A stretch of 64,000 bases of DNA from Rhizobium sp. AC27/96 (lineage in GTDB: Bacteria; Pseudomonadota; Alphaproteobacteria; Rhizobiales; Rhizobiaceae), in NCBI RefSeq assembly GCF_001692325.1, contig NZ_LXKN01000046.1, positions 186,001-250,000 of the forward strand, written 5' to 3'. Positions 35,526 through 43,394 of the stretch are shown here, one piece after another. Every line of letters begins with the position of its first letter. Positions within the stretch are counted from its first letter, which is position 1. The notes beneath the pieces are model-generated. The model did not search any database and had not been told where the DNA came from. It worked only from the letters and a program-made list of their open reading frames with translations. A program made the translations under genes and the position numbers.

Positions 35526-36113
35526 CTATCGGTTCGCCAATATTTTCGCAGCGGGCAGCAACTCGATATTTTCGTCTGCAAGACCGCCCTTTTCTCCACG
35601 CCGCTTCAGCAATCTTGCCGGTGCGCCGACGTAGATGCCATAGGGCTCCGTCTTTCCCTTGACGACGGCATTCGCGCCGATGACGCATCCTCGTGCGATG
35701 TGCGCGCCGCCGAGGATCTTCGCGCCCGCCCCGATCCACACATCATCTTCAATGACGATCGGTTTCTTCGTCACGCCCTGCAGGCGAATGGGCTGCGTGA
35801 GATCATCAAAATTGTGATCGAAGGACACCACCATGGCATGAGCGGCAATCCGAACGTCATTGCCTATGGAAATGCCGCCACGGCCGAGCAGAATACTGTA
35901 TTCGTTGAAGGAGACGTGGTTGCCGACTTCGATAGTGCCTTCCTGCGCATCGATGACGACGCCCTTGCGGAAATGCACTCTTTCGCCGATGCGAACGTCA
36001 CCGCGCTTCCAGATGATCTTCGTGCCGAACGGAACTTTCGTACTCCGGCCGATCTTGAGCGCGCCGCTCTTGAAAATCGCCCTCAACCTGTAAAGCAGTG
36101 CATTGCCACGCAT
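35526..36113 (-). CDS. Hexapeptide-repeat (LbetaH) acyltransferase
   Basis: A 195-residue acyltransferase of the WbbJ/LacA type. Left-handed beta-helix hexads run through the protein ([LIV]G.....: IGERVHF, VGNHVSF, IGNDVRI, IEDDVWIGAGAKILGGAHI). The probable catalytic His lies in the FDHNFDD segment. Such enzymes acetylate sugars of surface polysaccharide, and the acceptor here is unknown. AGGAG is 7 bases before the ATG. Confidence 0.87.
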   Translation of the reverse strand: MRGNALLYRLRAIFKSGALKIGRSTKVPFGTKIIWKRGDVRIGERVHFRKGVVIDAQEGTIEVGNHVSFNEYSILLGRGGISIGNDVRIAAHAMVVSFDHNFDDLTQPIRLQGVTKKPIVIEDDVWIGAGAKILGGAHIARGCVIGANAVVKGKTEPYGIYVGAPARLLKRRGEKGGLADENIELLPAAKILANR

Positions 36114-36230
36114 TCAAACGCTCCTGATACGGGGCGTTCGTTTTGTCATGCCTGTCTGGCGCCCACCTGAATGAGCTATTAGATGGCGATGCTCGAACGA
36201 GGCCGCAAGTGTTGCGGCCTCATTGCATTG

Positions 36231-37457
36231 TCAGCTCCGCGCAGCAAGGCCTGTGATCAACGCGATTACCCCAAAGCCCGCAGTTCCAGCACAGACGGCT
36301 GTCCAGCCGCCAAAATCCCACGCCGTGCCGGCCAGAGCCGATCCCACTGCACCGCCGAGAAAGAATATGCCGACGAAGAGCCCGTTGATGCGCCCTCGGG
36401 CCTCCGGATTAAGGAGATTGACGGCACGGCGCCCCAAGGTCTGGTCGCCGGTGACGCCGACATCGAGCATGACAGCACTGACACCGAGGAGGATCAACAG
36501 AGCCAGCGGATCGCCTGACCGCACTCCGCCGACCCAGGCGGCCAGCGCCATGGCCGCAAGCATGATCAGGTGCGAGATCAACGTCGCCATCCGTGTCCAG
36601 CCCCTGTCACCCATGCGGCCGAAGGGAGATGTCGCGGCGGCACCGCCGGCTCCAACCAGCGCAAACAGCGCAATGCCGGACTGGCCGAGCGAGAATGGCG
36701 GCTGTGCCAGACGCAGGGCGACGGAGGTCCAGAACAGGCTGAAGCTCGCCATCATCAAGGCGGCGGTAAAGGCGCGAAGCCGCAGCACCGGCTCATCGCG
36801 CAGCAGCTGGAATAGCGAGCCAATCAGAGCGCCGTAGCTGGTGCTCGCCAGGGGACGCCGTTCGGGCAGGCGAAGGGCAAGCACGGCGGCGAGAAGCGCA
36901 AGGGCTGCCGCACTGATGGCATAGAAACTCCTCCAGCCCCAGAAATCGGCAACCAGGCTCGCCAGTGGCCGCGACACCAATATGCCGACCATGACGCCGC
37001 TCATGACGTTGCCGATGACCCGACCGCGGTGCTCCGGCGGCGTCATAGCGGCGGCGATCGGCACGAGAATCTGGATGGCGGAACAGGCCGCGCCCAGGAG
37101 GAACAGGAAGATGAGGAGGCTCCATCCTGTCGGCGCAAAGGCAGCAGCGATAGCCATCACCATGGCCGAGACGAGCATGCGCAACACCAGCTGGCGATTT
37201 TCCATCAGGTCGGCGAGAGGCACCAGGAAAAACAGGCCGGCGGCATAGCCAAGCAGGGAGGCCATCGCCACGAGACCCGCGCCGCTTTCGGAAAAGCCGA
37301 GCGACGGGCCGATAATGCCGACAAGCGTCTGCGGCGCGAAAAGATTGGTGATGATGACGCCGGTGGCAATGGCGAACAACAATGTCGGAGGGGCCAAAAC
37401 CGCCTCGGACGCCTCATCCTCCGGCTCGCTGGCAATGCATTCTGGGACCTGAGACAT
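36231..37457 (-). CDS. MFS transporter (DHA1-like)
   Basis: A 408-residue major facilitator with about 12 membrane segments and a 24-residue acidic N-terminal tail. The loop after TM2 (PLADLMENRQLVL) is a relaxed form of the MFS signature. GGAG precedes the ATG. It is divergent from the LysR gene at 37559, which probably regulates it. The substrate is unknown. Confidence 0.87.
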   Translation of the reverse strand: MSQVPECIASEPEDEASEAVLAPPTLLFAIATGVIITNLFAPQTLVGIIGPSLGFSESGAGLVAMASLLGYAAGLFFLVPLADLMENRQLVLRMLVSAMVMAIAAAFAPTGWSLLIFLFLLGAACSAIQILVPIAAAMTPPEHRGRVIGNVMSGVMVGILVSRPLASLVADFWGWRSFYAISAAALALLAAVLALRLPERRPLASTSYGALIGSLFQLLRDEPVLRLRAFTAALMMASFSLFWTSVALRLAQPPFSLGQSGIALFALVGAGGAAATSPFGRMGDRGWTRMATLISHLIMLAAMALAAWVGGVRSGDPLALLILLGVSAVMLDVGVTGDQTLGRRAVNLLNPEARGRINGLFVGIFFLGGAVGSALAGTAWDFGGWTAVCAGTAGFGVIALITGLAARS

Positions 37458-37504
37458 GGATTCTCCAATGAGCTTAAATAATATTGTTAGCCATCTTTAT
37501 CGCT

Positions 37505-37523
37505 TTGTTGCATAATGCGGCAA
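37505..37523. promoter_or_regulatory. Candidate LysR binding site
   Basis: TTGTTGCAT-A-ATGCGGCAA is an imperfect palindrome (two mismatches) in the 101-bp gap between the divergent MFS and lysR genes. The T-N11-A form typical of LysR boxes is contained within it. Confidence 0.4.
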
Positions 37524-37558
37524 TTGAAATGAGCTAATAATGATTATGCGAGCTCCTC

Positions 37559-38461
37559 ATGAACATTCATGATCTCGAAGCCTTTGTCGCCGTGGTGGAA
37601 ACCGGATCGATCGTTGCCGCTTCCGCACGCATCAACCTGACCCAGCCGGGCATCACCCGGCGGATACAGAGCCTCGAGGATAGCCTCGGCATCGCCCTGC
37701 TCGACCGCCAGTCCAAGCCGCTCAAGCCGACCGCGGCAGGGCGAGAGGCTTACGAGCATGGACGTCGTGTCCTGCGCTCGCTCGATGATCTCAAGGCCGG
37801 CGTCTCCCCGGGTGGCGCGATCAGCGGCGAATTCCGCCTTGGCGTCATGCCCTATCTCTCGGAGGCGGCGCTCTCGGCCCCGCTCGATCAACTCCGCAGC
37901 CAGTTTCCACAGCTGACGCTGCGCATCGTCTCCGGCTGGTCGCCGCAGCTCATCGAACAGGTCGCGCATAGCCAGCTGGATGCGGCAACCGTCTGTCTGG
38001 CGGAGGGCACGGAGCCGCCGGACAATGTCGTCGGCGACATGCTGGGGATCCATAACGTCATTCTCGTCGCATCGCCTTCGCTCGGAGTTCCCAAGGCGCC
38101 GAAACTTGACGATCTCTCCCGCTTCCCCTGGATCATGAACCAGAGCGGCTGTGGCTTCCGCGCCTTCATTCATCATCGCTTCGAGGCAGAACGGCTGCCG
38201 TTCGACGTCGCCGTCGAGGCCATGAGCGCCGATTTGCGCATGTCGCTGGTGTCGCGCGGCCTCGGGATCGGCGTCCTCACGCCGGCGGCGCTATCGGGTA
38301 GCCGCTGGCGCAATTCCATCGAGGTCATCGAGGCGCCGGATTTCAGCCCGAGGGTCGTCAACTGGCTGGTACATCGCCCACCAGCCGGACGCCTCGCCCG
38401 GCCGATCGCGATTTTCGGCGAAGCGCTGACGGAGGCCTTGAAAGACAGAGCCAGCTTCTGA
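37559..38461 (+). CDS. LysR-family transcriptional regulator
   Basis: A 300-residue LysR regulator. The winged HTH is at 3-60 (LEAFVAVVETGSIVAASARINLTQPGITRRIQSLE) and the periplasmic-binding-like effector domain at ~90-295. It is divergent from an MFS transporter gene. Its last 104 bases overlap, antiparallel, the 3' part of the VOC-family gene. Confidence 0.93.
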   Translation: MNIHDLEAFVAVVETGSIVAASARINLTQPGITRRIQSLEDSLGIALLDRQSKPLKPTAAGREAYEHGRRVLRSLDDLKAGVSPGGAISGEFRLGVMPYLSEAALSAPLDQLRSQFPQLTLRIVSGWSPQLIEQVAHSQLDAATVCLAEGTEPPDNVVGDMLGIHNVILVASPSLGVPKAPKLDDLSRFPWIMNQSGCGFRAFIHHRFEAERLPFDVAVEAMSADLRMSLVSRGLGIGVLTPAALSGSRWRNSIEVIEAPDFSPRVVNWLVHRPPAGRLARPIAIFGEALTEALKDRASF

Positions 38462-38852
38462 GCTGGATTTTATCTCTAGCACCCGGCTTGTTGATCATCG
38501 CTTCAATGTTGTAGCCATCCGGGTCCAGAATGAAGCAAGCATAATAATCCGCCGTATATTCCGGTCGTGGACCCGGACCGCCATTGTCCTCGGCTCCCGC
38601 TTCCAGAGCGGCGCGATAAAACGCATCGACCTCGGCCCTGCTGTCGACGCGAAAGGCAACGTGCAAATGCGTCAAGGGCGGTCTGCTGCCCGTGTGCTGG
38701 ATCTCGAACAGGCTGCCGTCGCCAACGTCGAACGCCCAGAAAACACCTTCCTTGCCAAAGGACAAGCCGTAACCCAGCGGCTCGAAAGCGCGCTCATAGA
38801 ACGCCTTGCTCTTCTCCAGATCACTCACTTCGATGGTTATGTGATCAATCAT
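38358..38852 (-). CDS. VOC-family (glyoxalase/bleomycin-resistance) protein with long C-terminal tail
   Basis: A 164-residue protein. Residues 1-~122 form a complete VOC domain: MIDHITIEVSDLEKSKAFYERAF, HLHVAFRVDSRAEVDAFY and ILDPDGYNIEAM with its metal-type Glu. Relatives end shortly after this motif. Here the frame continues ~40 residues, rich in Arg and Ser, antisense to the end of lysR. The tail is probably the result of a lost stop codon. The ATG at 38852 has AGGA upstream; a GTG three codons earlier is possible. Confidence 0.8.
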   Translation of the reverse strand: MIDHITIEVSDLEKSKAFYERAFEPLGYGLSFGKEGVFWAFDVGDGSLFEIQHTGSRPPLTHLHVAFRVDSRAEVDAFYRAALEAGAEDNGGPGPRPEYTADYYACFILDPDGYNIEAMINKPGARDKIQLRSWLCLSRPPSALRRKSRSAGRGVRLVGDVPAS

Positions 38853-38891
38853 GTCGAGCACATCCTGAGATCACTGATGATGGAAGGAAGC

Positions 38892-38965
38892 TGGAGCGGG
38901 TGAAGGGAATCGAACCCTCGTATTCAGCTTGGGAAGCTGCTGCTCTACCATTGAGCTACACCCGC
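38892..38965 (-). tRNA. tRNA-Gly (anticodon CCC)
   Basis: The minus strand reads GCGGGTG as acceptor 5' arm, D-stem GCTC/GAGC, anticodon loop TTCCCAA, T-arm GAGGGTTCGATTCCCTT, acceptor 3' arm CACCCGC and encoded TCCA. The cloverleaf is complete at 74 bases including CCA. Confidence 0.96.
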
Positions 38966-39023
38966 CTGACATCCCGAGATGTCCAACAGTTGGCGGCCTC
39001 TGTCAAGGCCGGACGATAGGTCC

Positions 39024-40118
39024 TCAGAGCCGGAAGTGCTTGGACAGCTTCAGGCCCTGTGCCTGATAGTTCGAGCCGAGGCCGGAGCCGTAGAGGCTGC
39101 TTGGCTGCTCCAGCATGTGTTCATAGATCAGGCGGCCGACGATCTGGCCGTCCTCGAGGATGAAAGGCACTTCATGGCTGCGCACTTCGAGCACGGCGCG
39201 GCTGCCACGGCCGCCGGCCGGGGCATGGCCGAAGCCGGGATCGAAGAAGCCGGCATAATGGACGCGGAATTCGCCGACCAGCGGATCGAACGGCGTCATC
39301 TCGGCGGCATAATGCGGCGGCACATGCACGGCCTCGCGCGAAACGAGGATATAGAATTCGTCGGGATCGAGGATCAGCTCGGTGCGGCCGCGACTGTAAA
39401 GCGGCTCCCAGAAATCGAAGATATCGTGCTGGGCCTTCTTGTCGACATCGACGACGGCTGTGTGGTGCTTGCCGCGATAACCGATCAGGCCTTCCTTGTC
39501 GCCGGCAAGATCGATCGACAGCGCGATGCCGCCGCCGGTGATGTTCGGCTTCTTGCTGGCGACGAGCGTCTCGGTCTCGTGCAGTGCCAGCAGTTCCGGC
39601 TCGTCAAGCAGAGCCTGGCCGACGCGGAAACGGATCTGCGACAGGCGCGAACCACGGCGAACGACGATCGGAAAGGTGCGCGGGCTGATTTCGAGATAGA
39701 GCGGGCCGGAATAGCCGGCCGGGATCTTGTCGAACTCCTGCGCCCGGTCGGTGATGACGCGGGTGAAGATATCGAGACGGCCGGTCGAGCTCTTCGGATT
39801 GGCCGAGGCCGACATGTCCGCCGGCAGGTCCAGCCGTTCCATCAGCGGCACGATGTAAACGCAGCCCGTTTCCAGCACGGCGCCTTCGGAGAGGTCGACG
39901 ACATGCAGCTTCAGCCAGTCGAGCTTGTCGGCAACCAGATGTGACGGACCGGGCATGAAGCTGGCGCGAACGCGGAATGCATGGGAACCGAGGCGCAGGT
40001 CAAGGCTTGCCGGCTGGATCTGATCGACATCCAGCTCTCTTTCGCTCATCAGCCGTCCGGCGTCAAAGAGCGCCGCAATGGCGCGATCCGCGAGAATTCC
40101 AGTATTGCGAGCCATCAT
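39024..40118 (-). CDS. dcd: 2'-deoxycytidine 5'-triphosphate deaminase, double-domain type
   Basis: Deaminates dCTP to dUTP for thymidylate supply. The 364-residue protein is about twice the length of E. coli Dcd and appears to contain two dUTPase/Dcd-like halves. The first has PKSSTGR with GPLYLEISP downstream. The second has FFDPGFGHAPAGGRGSRAVLEVRSHEVPF. This long form is typical of alphaproteobacteria. ATGs at 40118 and 40115 follow GGGGAAAGAGG; a frame starting at 40184 has no ribosome site. Confidence 0.92.
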   Translation of the reverse strand: MMARNTGILADRAIAALFDAGRLMSERELDVDQIQPASLDLRLGSHAFRVRASFMPGPSHLVADKLDWLKLHVVDLSEGAVLETGCVYIVPLMERLDLPADMSASANPKSSTGRLDIFTRVITDRAQEFDKIPAGYSGPLYLEISPRTFPIVVRRGSRLSQIRFRVGQALLDEPELLALHETETLVASKKPNITGGGIALSIDLAGDKEGLIGYRGKHHTAVVDVDKKAQHDIFDFWEPLYSRGRTELILDPDEFYILVSREAVHVPPHYAAEMTPFDPLVGEFRVHYAGFFDPGFGHAPAGGRGSRAVLEVRSHEVPFILEDGQIVGRLIYEHMLEQPSSLYGSGLGSNYQAQGLKLSKHFRL

Positions 40119-40188
40119 GCCTCTTTCCCCAGCCTGTAAGCCTCCAAATCCATTTTCGACTTGTCTGCCTGCGGGCTGATTCAAAACG

Positions 40189-40231
40189 TTACTGCGACCT
40201 TAGCGCATCCAGAAAGACGCGCGGGCAGTAT
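40189..40231 (+). repeat. GC hairpin repeat, copy 3 (hairpin part only)
   Basis: TTACTGCG-ACCTTA-GCGCATC-loop-GACGCGC-GGGCAGTA follows the same layout as the hairpin in copy 2 (TTACTGCG-N6-GCGCGTC-loop-GACGCGC). The palindrome part is absent. It lies between dcd and the metZ promoter. Confidence 0.6.
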
Positions 40232-40260
40232 TTGTCGCAGACAAAACCAAACTCAGGGAA

Positions 40261-40289
40261 TTGACGCAAGCGATCAACGGCAGTATTGC
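40261..40289 (+). promoter_or_regulatory. metZ promoter
   Basis: TTGACG (40261-40266), a 17-base spacer and TATTGC (40284-40289) put the transcription start near 40296, exactly at the 5' edge of the SAM-II riboswitch. Confidence 0.7.
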
Positions 40290-40297
40290 AACTTATC

Positions 40298-40356
40298 CCG
40301 TGGTGATTTGGCCGGTCGGCTTGCAGCCACGTTAAACAAGTGGCTAAAAAGACCGG
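40298..40356 (+). ncRNA. SAM-II riboswitch upstream of metZ
   Basis: This is the S-adenosylmethionine-binding leader found upstream of met genes in alphaproteobacteria. Stem P1 is CGTGG (40299-40303) with CCACG (40327-40331). The pseudoknot stem P2 is CCGGTC (40312-40317) with GACCGG (40351-40356). The conserved segments TGATTTGGCC, TTGCAGCC and AAGTGGCTAAAAAG are present. GACCGG can alternatively pair with CCGGTC at 40364-40369, giving a plausible antiterminator when SAM is absent. Confidence 0.95.
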
Positions 40357-40360
40357 GTTG

Positions 40361-40391
40361 AAACCGGTCTGCAATTGCGGCCGGTTTTTTT
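40361..40391 (+). terminator. SAM-controlled terminator in the metZ leader
   Basis: AAACCGG (40361-40367) pairs with CCGGTTT (40381-40387), with an inner GCAATTGC, followed by a run of seven T. Its left arm overlaps the antiterminator pairing partner CCGGTC, so ligand binding to the aptamer would free it for termination. Confidence 0.8.
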
Positions 40392-40411
40392 GTTTTGAAA
40401 GTGGTGATGGC

Positions 40412-41599
40412 ATGAGCAAGACTTGGCGCCCCGCAACCCAACTCGTTCACGGCGGAACGCTCCGTTCGCAATTTGGCGAAACATCCGAAGCAATCTATCT
40501 GACCCAGGGCTTCGTCTATGACACCTCGGAAGCGGCGGAAGCCCGCTTCAAGGGCGAGACCGATGGTTTCATCTACGCCCGTTACGGCAGTCCGACCAAC
40601 GACATGTTCGAAAAGCGCATGTGCGCGCTGGAAGGCGCGGAAGATGCCCGCGCCACGGCCTCGGGCATGGCTGCAGTCACTGCCGCCATTCTCTGCCAGC
40701 TGAAGGCCGGCGACCATATCGTTGCCGCCCGCGCCCTCTTCGGCTCGTGCCGCTGGGTCGTCGAGACGCTCGCGCCGAAATACGGCATCGAATGCACGCT
40801 GGTCGACGGTCGCTTTGTCGAGAACTGGGAAAAGGCGATCCGTCCGACGACCAAGGTCTTCTTCCTGGAAAGCCCGACCAACCCGACGCTGGAAGTCGTC
40901 GACATCGCTGCGGTGGCCAAGCTTGCCAACCAGATCGGCGCCAAAGTCGTAGTCGACAACGTGTTCGCCACCCCGCTCTTCCAGAAGCCGCTGGAACTCG
41001 GCGCCCATATCGTCGTCTATTCCGCTACCAAGCATATCGACGGCCAGGGCCGTTCGCTCGGCGGCGTCATCCTTTCCGACAAGCAGTGGATCGATGAGCA
41101 CCTGCAGGATTATTTCCGCCACACAGGCCCGGCCATGTCGCCGTTCACGGCCTGGACGCTGCTGAAGGGCATCGAGACCTTGCCGCTGCGTGTTGCGCAG
41201 CAGACGGCGAATGCCGCCAAGGTGGCTGACTTCCTCGCCGAGCAGGGCAACAAGGTTGCCCGCGTGATCTATCCCGGCCGCAAGGACCATCCGCAGGCCG
41301 ACATCATCGCCAAGCAGATGACCGGCGGCTCGACGCTGGTGGCTTTCGAGCTGAAGGGCGGCAAGGAAGCGGCCTTCAAGCTGCAGAACGCCCTAGAGAT
41401 CGTGAAGATTTCCAACAATCTCGGCGACAGCAAGAGCCTGATCACTCATCCGGCCACCACGACGCACAAGAACCTCACCGACGAGGCCCGCGCGGAGCTT
41501 GGCATTTCACCGGGTACCGTGCGCTTCTCCGCCGGTATCGAGGACAGCCAGGATCTGGTCGAGGATTTCGCCCGCGCCCTGGAACAGGTTTCCGCCTGA
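40412..41599 (+). CDS. metZ: O-succinylhomoserine sulfhydrylase
   Basis: A PLP enzyme making homocysteine from O-succinylhomoserine and sulfide (direct sulfhydrylation for methionine). The 395-residue protein belongs to the Cys/Met metabolism family, with Asp182 (VVVDNVFATP) and the PLP lysine Lys207 (YSATKHIDGQG). The ATG at 40412 gives the family start MSKTWRPATQLVHGG. A GTG at 40340 lies inside the riboswitch and is not a start. The SAM-II element upstream shuts the gene off when SAM is plentiful. Confidence 0.95.
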   Translation: MSKTWRPATQLVHGGTLRSQFGETSEAIYLTQGFVYDTSEAAEARFKGETDGFIYARYGSPTNDMFEKRMCALEGAEDARATASGMAAVTAAILCQLKAGDHIVAARALFGSCRWVVETLAPKYGIECTLVDGRFVENWEKAIRPTTKVFFLESPTNPTLEVVDIAAVAKLANQIGAKVVVDNVFATPLFQKPLELGAHIVVYSATKHIDGQGRSLGGVILSDKQWIDEHLQDYFRHTGPAMSPFTAWTLLKGIETLPLRVAQQTANAAKVADFLAEQGNKVARVIYPGRKDHPQADIIAKQMTGGSTLVAFELKGGKEAAFKLQNALEIVKISNNLGDSKSLITHPATTTHKNLTDEARAELGISPGTVRFSAGIEDSQDLVEDFARALEQVSA

Positions 41600-41612
41600 T
41601 ACTATTCCTTCA

Positions 41613-41639
41613 AGCCGCCCGGAGATTCTCCGGGCGGCT
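41613..41639. terminator. Strong hairpin between convergent metZ and the ATPase gene
   Basis: AGCCGCCCGGAG-ATT-CTCCGGGCGGCT is a perfect 12-bp stem 14 bases after metZ. It has no clear T run on either side, so it may act as an end-protecting hairpin or a weak bidirectional terminator. Confidence 0.6.
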
Positions 41640-41672
41640 CGACATGCTCCTATTGGAGCCATGCGGTCGTCG

Positions 41673-42386
41673 TCAGCTCGCCGCTTTGTATTGAACCCTG
41701 CCGGCGTGCAGGAAGAACATCTTGTCGAAAAGCGACAGATCCAGCGGGTTTGGCAGACGAACGTCATCGAGATCGGGCAATGGTTTCAGCGCCGGATCGT
41801 ATGAACGGTCGATCTGCGAGATGAACACGATGATTACGCCCGTCTCACGCGCGAACGCCTTCAGCGCGCAGACCTGCGTCTCCAGTTCCGGCTTCTCCCG
41901 CTTCTGATCGAGTATCTGCAGATAGTCGACGACTGCCAGCGTGCCGCGTGGCGCCGAGGCCAGCCTGTTTGCAATGTAGTCGGCACTTATGGCGTCGGAA
42001 CTGTCGAGCTCAAACAACTCCCTGAACTCGGCCTGATCCACGCCGATGATCCGGAAACGATCCAGAACGACCTTTTCGGTATCCTCGAGCGTGAAGAAGG
42101 CGCTGCGATTGCCCGATTTCATCGCCCCCACGGCGAGCTTGAGGCTCATCAGCGTCTTGCCCTGGCCGGGGCGTGCACCGACCAACACCAGATCGCCCGG
42201 GCTCAACAACGAGAAGAAATCATCAGGGGAAACGGCAGCCTGCGTCTTGGACGCAAGCAAGCTCCATCCTCCAAACCCCTCGCCGGCCGCGATGTGATCC
42301 AGCGCGGCATGCAAAGGGATATTCTGCTGGCGCGACAAAAGCCGTGCCTTGCGCTTCAAATGATAGACAGGGGCGGAAAGCCTCAT
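41673..42386 (-). CDS. Stand-alone DnaB/RecA-like ATPase (helicase core domain)
   Basis: A 237-residue P-loop protein. Walker A is GARPGQGKT at 70-78, Walker B is LAVVDYLQIL (~155), and the sensor motif FISQIDRSYD matches the DnaB C-terminal domain. The DnaB N-terminal primase-binding domain is missing, replaced by ~55 residues containing LLSRQQNIPLHAALDHIAAGEGF. It could be a recombination or repair ATPase; replication is handled elsewhere. AGGAGG gives an excellent ribosome site. Confidence 0.8.
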   Translation of the reverse strand: MRLSAPVYHLKRKARLLSRQQNIPLHAALDHIAAGEGFGGWSLLASKTQAAVSPDDFFSLLSPGDLVLVGARPGQGKTLMSLKLAVGAMKSGNRSAFFTLEDTEKVVLDRFRIIGVDQAEFRELFELDSSDAISADYIANRLASAPRGTLAVVDYLQILDQKREKPELETQVCALKAFARETGVIIVFISQIDRSYDPALKPLPDLDDVRLPNPLDLSLFDKMFFLHAGRVQYKAAS

Positions 42387-43000
42387 TGTAAACCTCCTAT
42401 TGCGAGCAGTGACCGCAACCCCTCCTTATGCCAGGCGCTCAAACAGTCGGTTTGATGATCGACAGCCCCGCATGAAGTATACTTTCCCGGATGGAGGGGG
42501 GAGGCACGGGCCGTGCCAGAATCAGATGATAGTCGAAATCCCGTCGTCGGGAAATCGCGCGGAGGCTCTTTTCGCAGAGCTGAAGACCGAGCCGAGCCTC
42601 ATATGGTCGAGAGTTTTCGACCCGAACCTGACAGATATGGTAATCAAGCATCAAGTGCACCCCAAATGATGCCAAGCCTTTCTGCCTCGCCAAGACATGG
42701 CGAGTGGAGCTATGGTAGAAAACACTAAAGGACAAGCAAGACGAGATACTTTTGACGTCAGCCTGATAGTCTTCGTTTTCTGTCGTAATATCTACGATTC
42801 ACCACGGAAAAATCGCCGATGATAATTTTCATCATTCCATTCCTTGACGGAACGGGCTGGTTATAGGATACCGCTAGATATCCCGCACTTTGCGGGAAGC
42901 ATGGAAAGCGGGTAATATGCCGCGGACTTTAAAATGCTGGAGCGTAAGCGGCGCTTGCAAGAGCGTTCGACATTCCAGAGCAGTGGCAAGGTAATCAGGC
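42387..43000. other. 614-bp gap without a supported gene
   Basis: Short overlapping open frames exist on both strands between 42400 and 42735, but none has a recognised domain together with a ribosome site and ATG. The stretch 42730-42960 is AT-richer. TTGACG at 42844 followed 17 bases later by GATACC could be an apaG promoter. A small hairpin TCCCGCA-ctt-TGCGGGA lies at 42881-42897. Confidence 0.5.
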
Positions 43001-43393
43001 ATGTATCGCGCCTTAACACGCGACATAGAAGTTGTCGTAGAGCCATTCTATCTGGAGGAGCAATCCGATCCGGACGACGATCGCTATGTTTGGGGATACC
43101 GTATCGTCATCTCCAATCATTCCAAGACGTCGGTCAAATTGGTGACGCGCTACTGGCACATCACCGACATGAACGGCATCGTGGATGAGGTGACGGGGCC
43201 CGGCGTCGTCGGCGAACAGCCGCACCTCAACCCCGGAGATACCTATGAATATTCATCGGGCTGCCCGCTGGACACGCCTTCAGGCATGATGTTCGGCCAT
43301 TACCAGATGGAGACGGACGACGGGGAACAATTCCATGTCAATATCCCCGCCTTCTCTCTCGATACGCCCAATCTGCTGCGCACGCTGAACTGA
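43001..43393 (+). CDS. apaG: ApaG protein
   Basis: A 130-residue ApaG, a small immunoglobulin-like beta-sandwich protein. Landmarks are RDIEVVVEPFYLEEQSDP, VWGYRIVISNHSK, RYWHITDMNGIVDEVTGPGVVGEQPHLNPGDTYEYSSGCPL-type blocks and GHYQMETDDGE. The exact role is not established; it has been linked to Co2+ resistance, and related domains bind pyrophosphate. It converges on hslO with one base between the stops. Confidence 0.95.
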   Translation: MYRALTRDIEVVVEPFYLEEQSDPDDDRYVWGYRIVISNHSKTSVKLVTRYWHITDMNGIVDEVTGPGVVGEQPHLNPGDTYEYSSGCPLDTPSGMMFGHYQMETDDGEQFHVNIPAFSLDTPNLLRTLN

Positions 43394-43394
43394 G

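Noticed and set aside
42400..42735. Overlapping short open frames on both strands next to the DnaB-like gene
   Set aside because: None combines an ATG, a ribosome site and a recognisable sequence; the plus-strand frame near a G-rich stretch starts with GTG and resembles no family I know.
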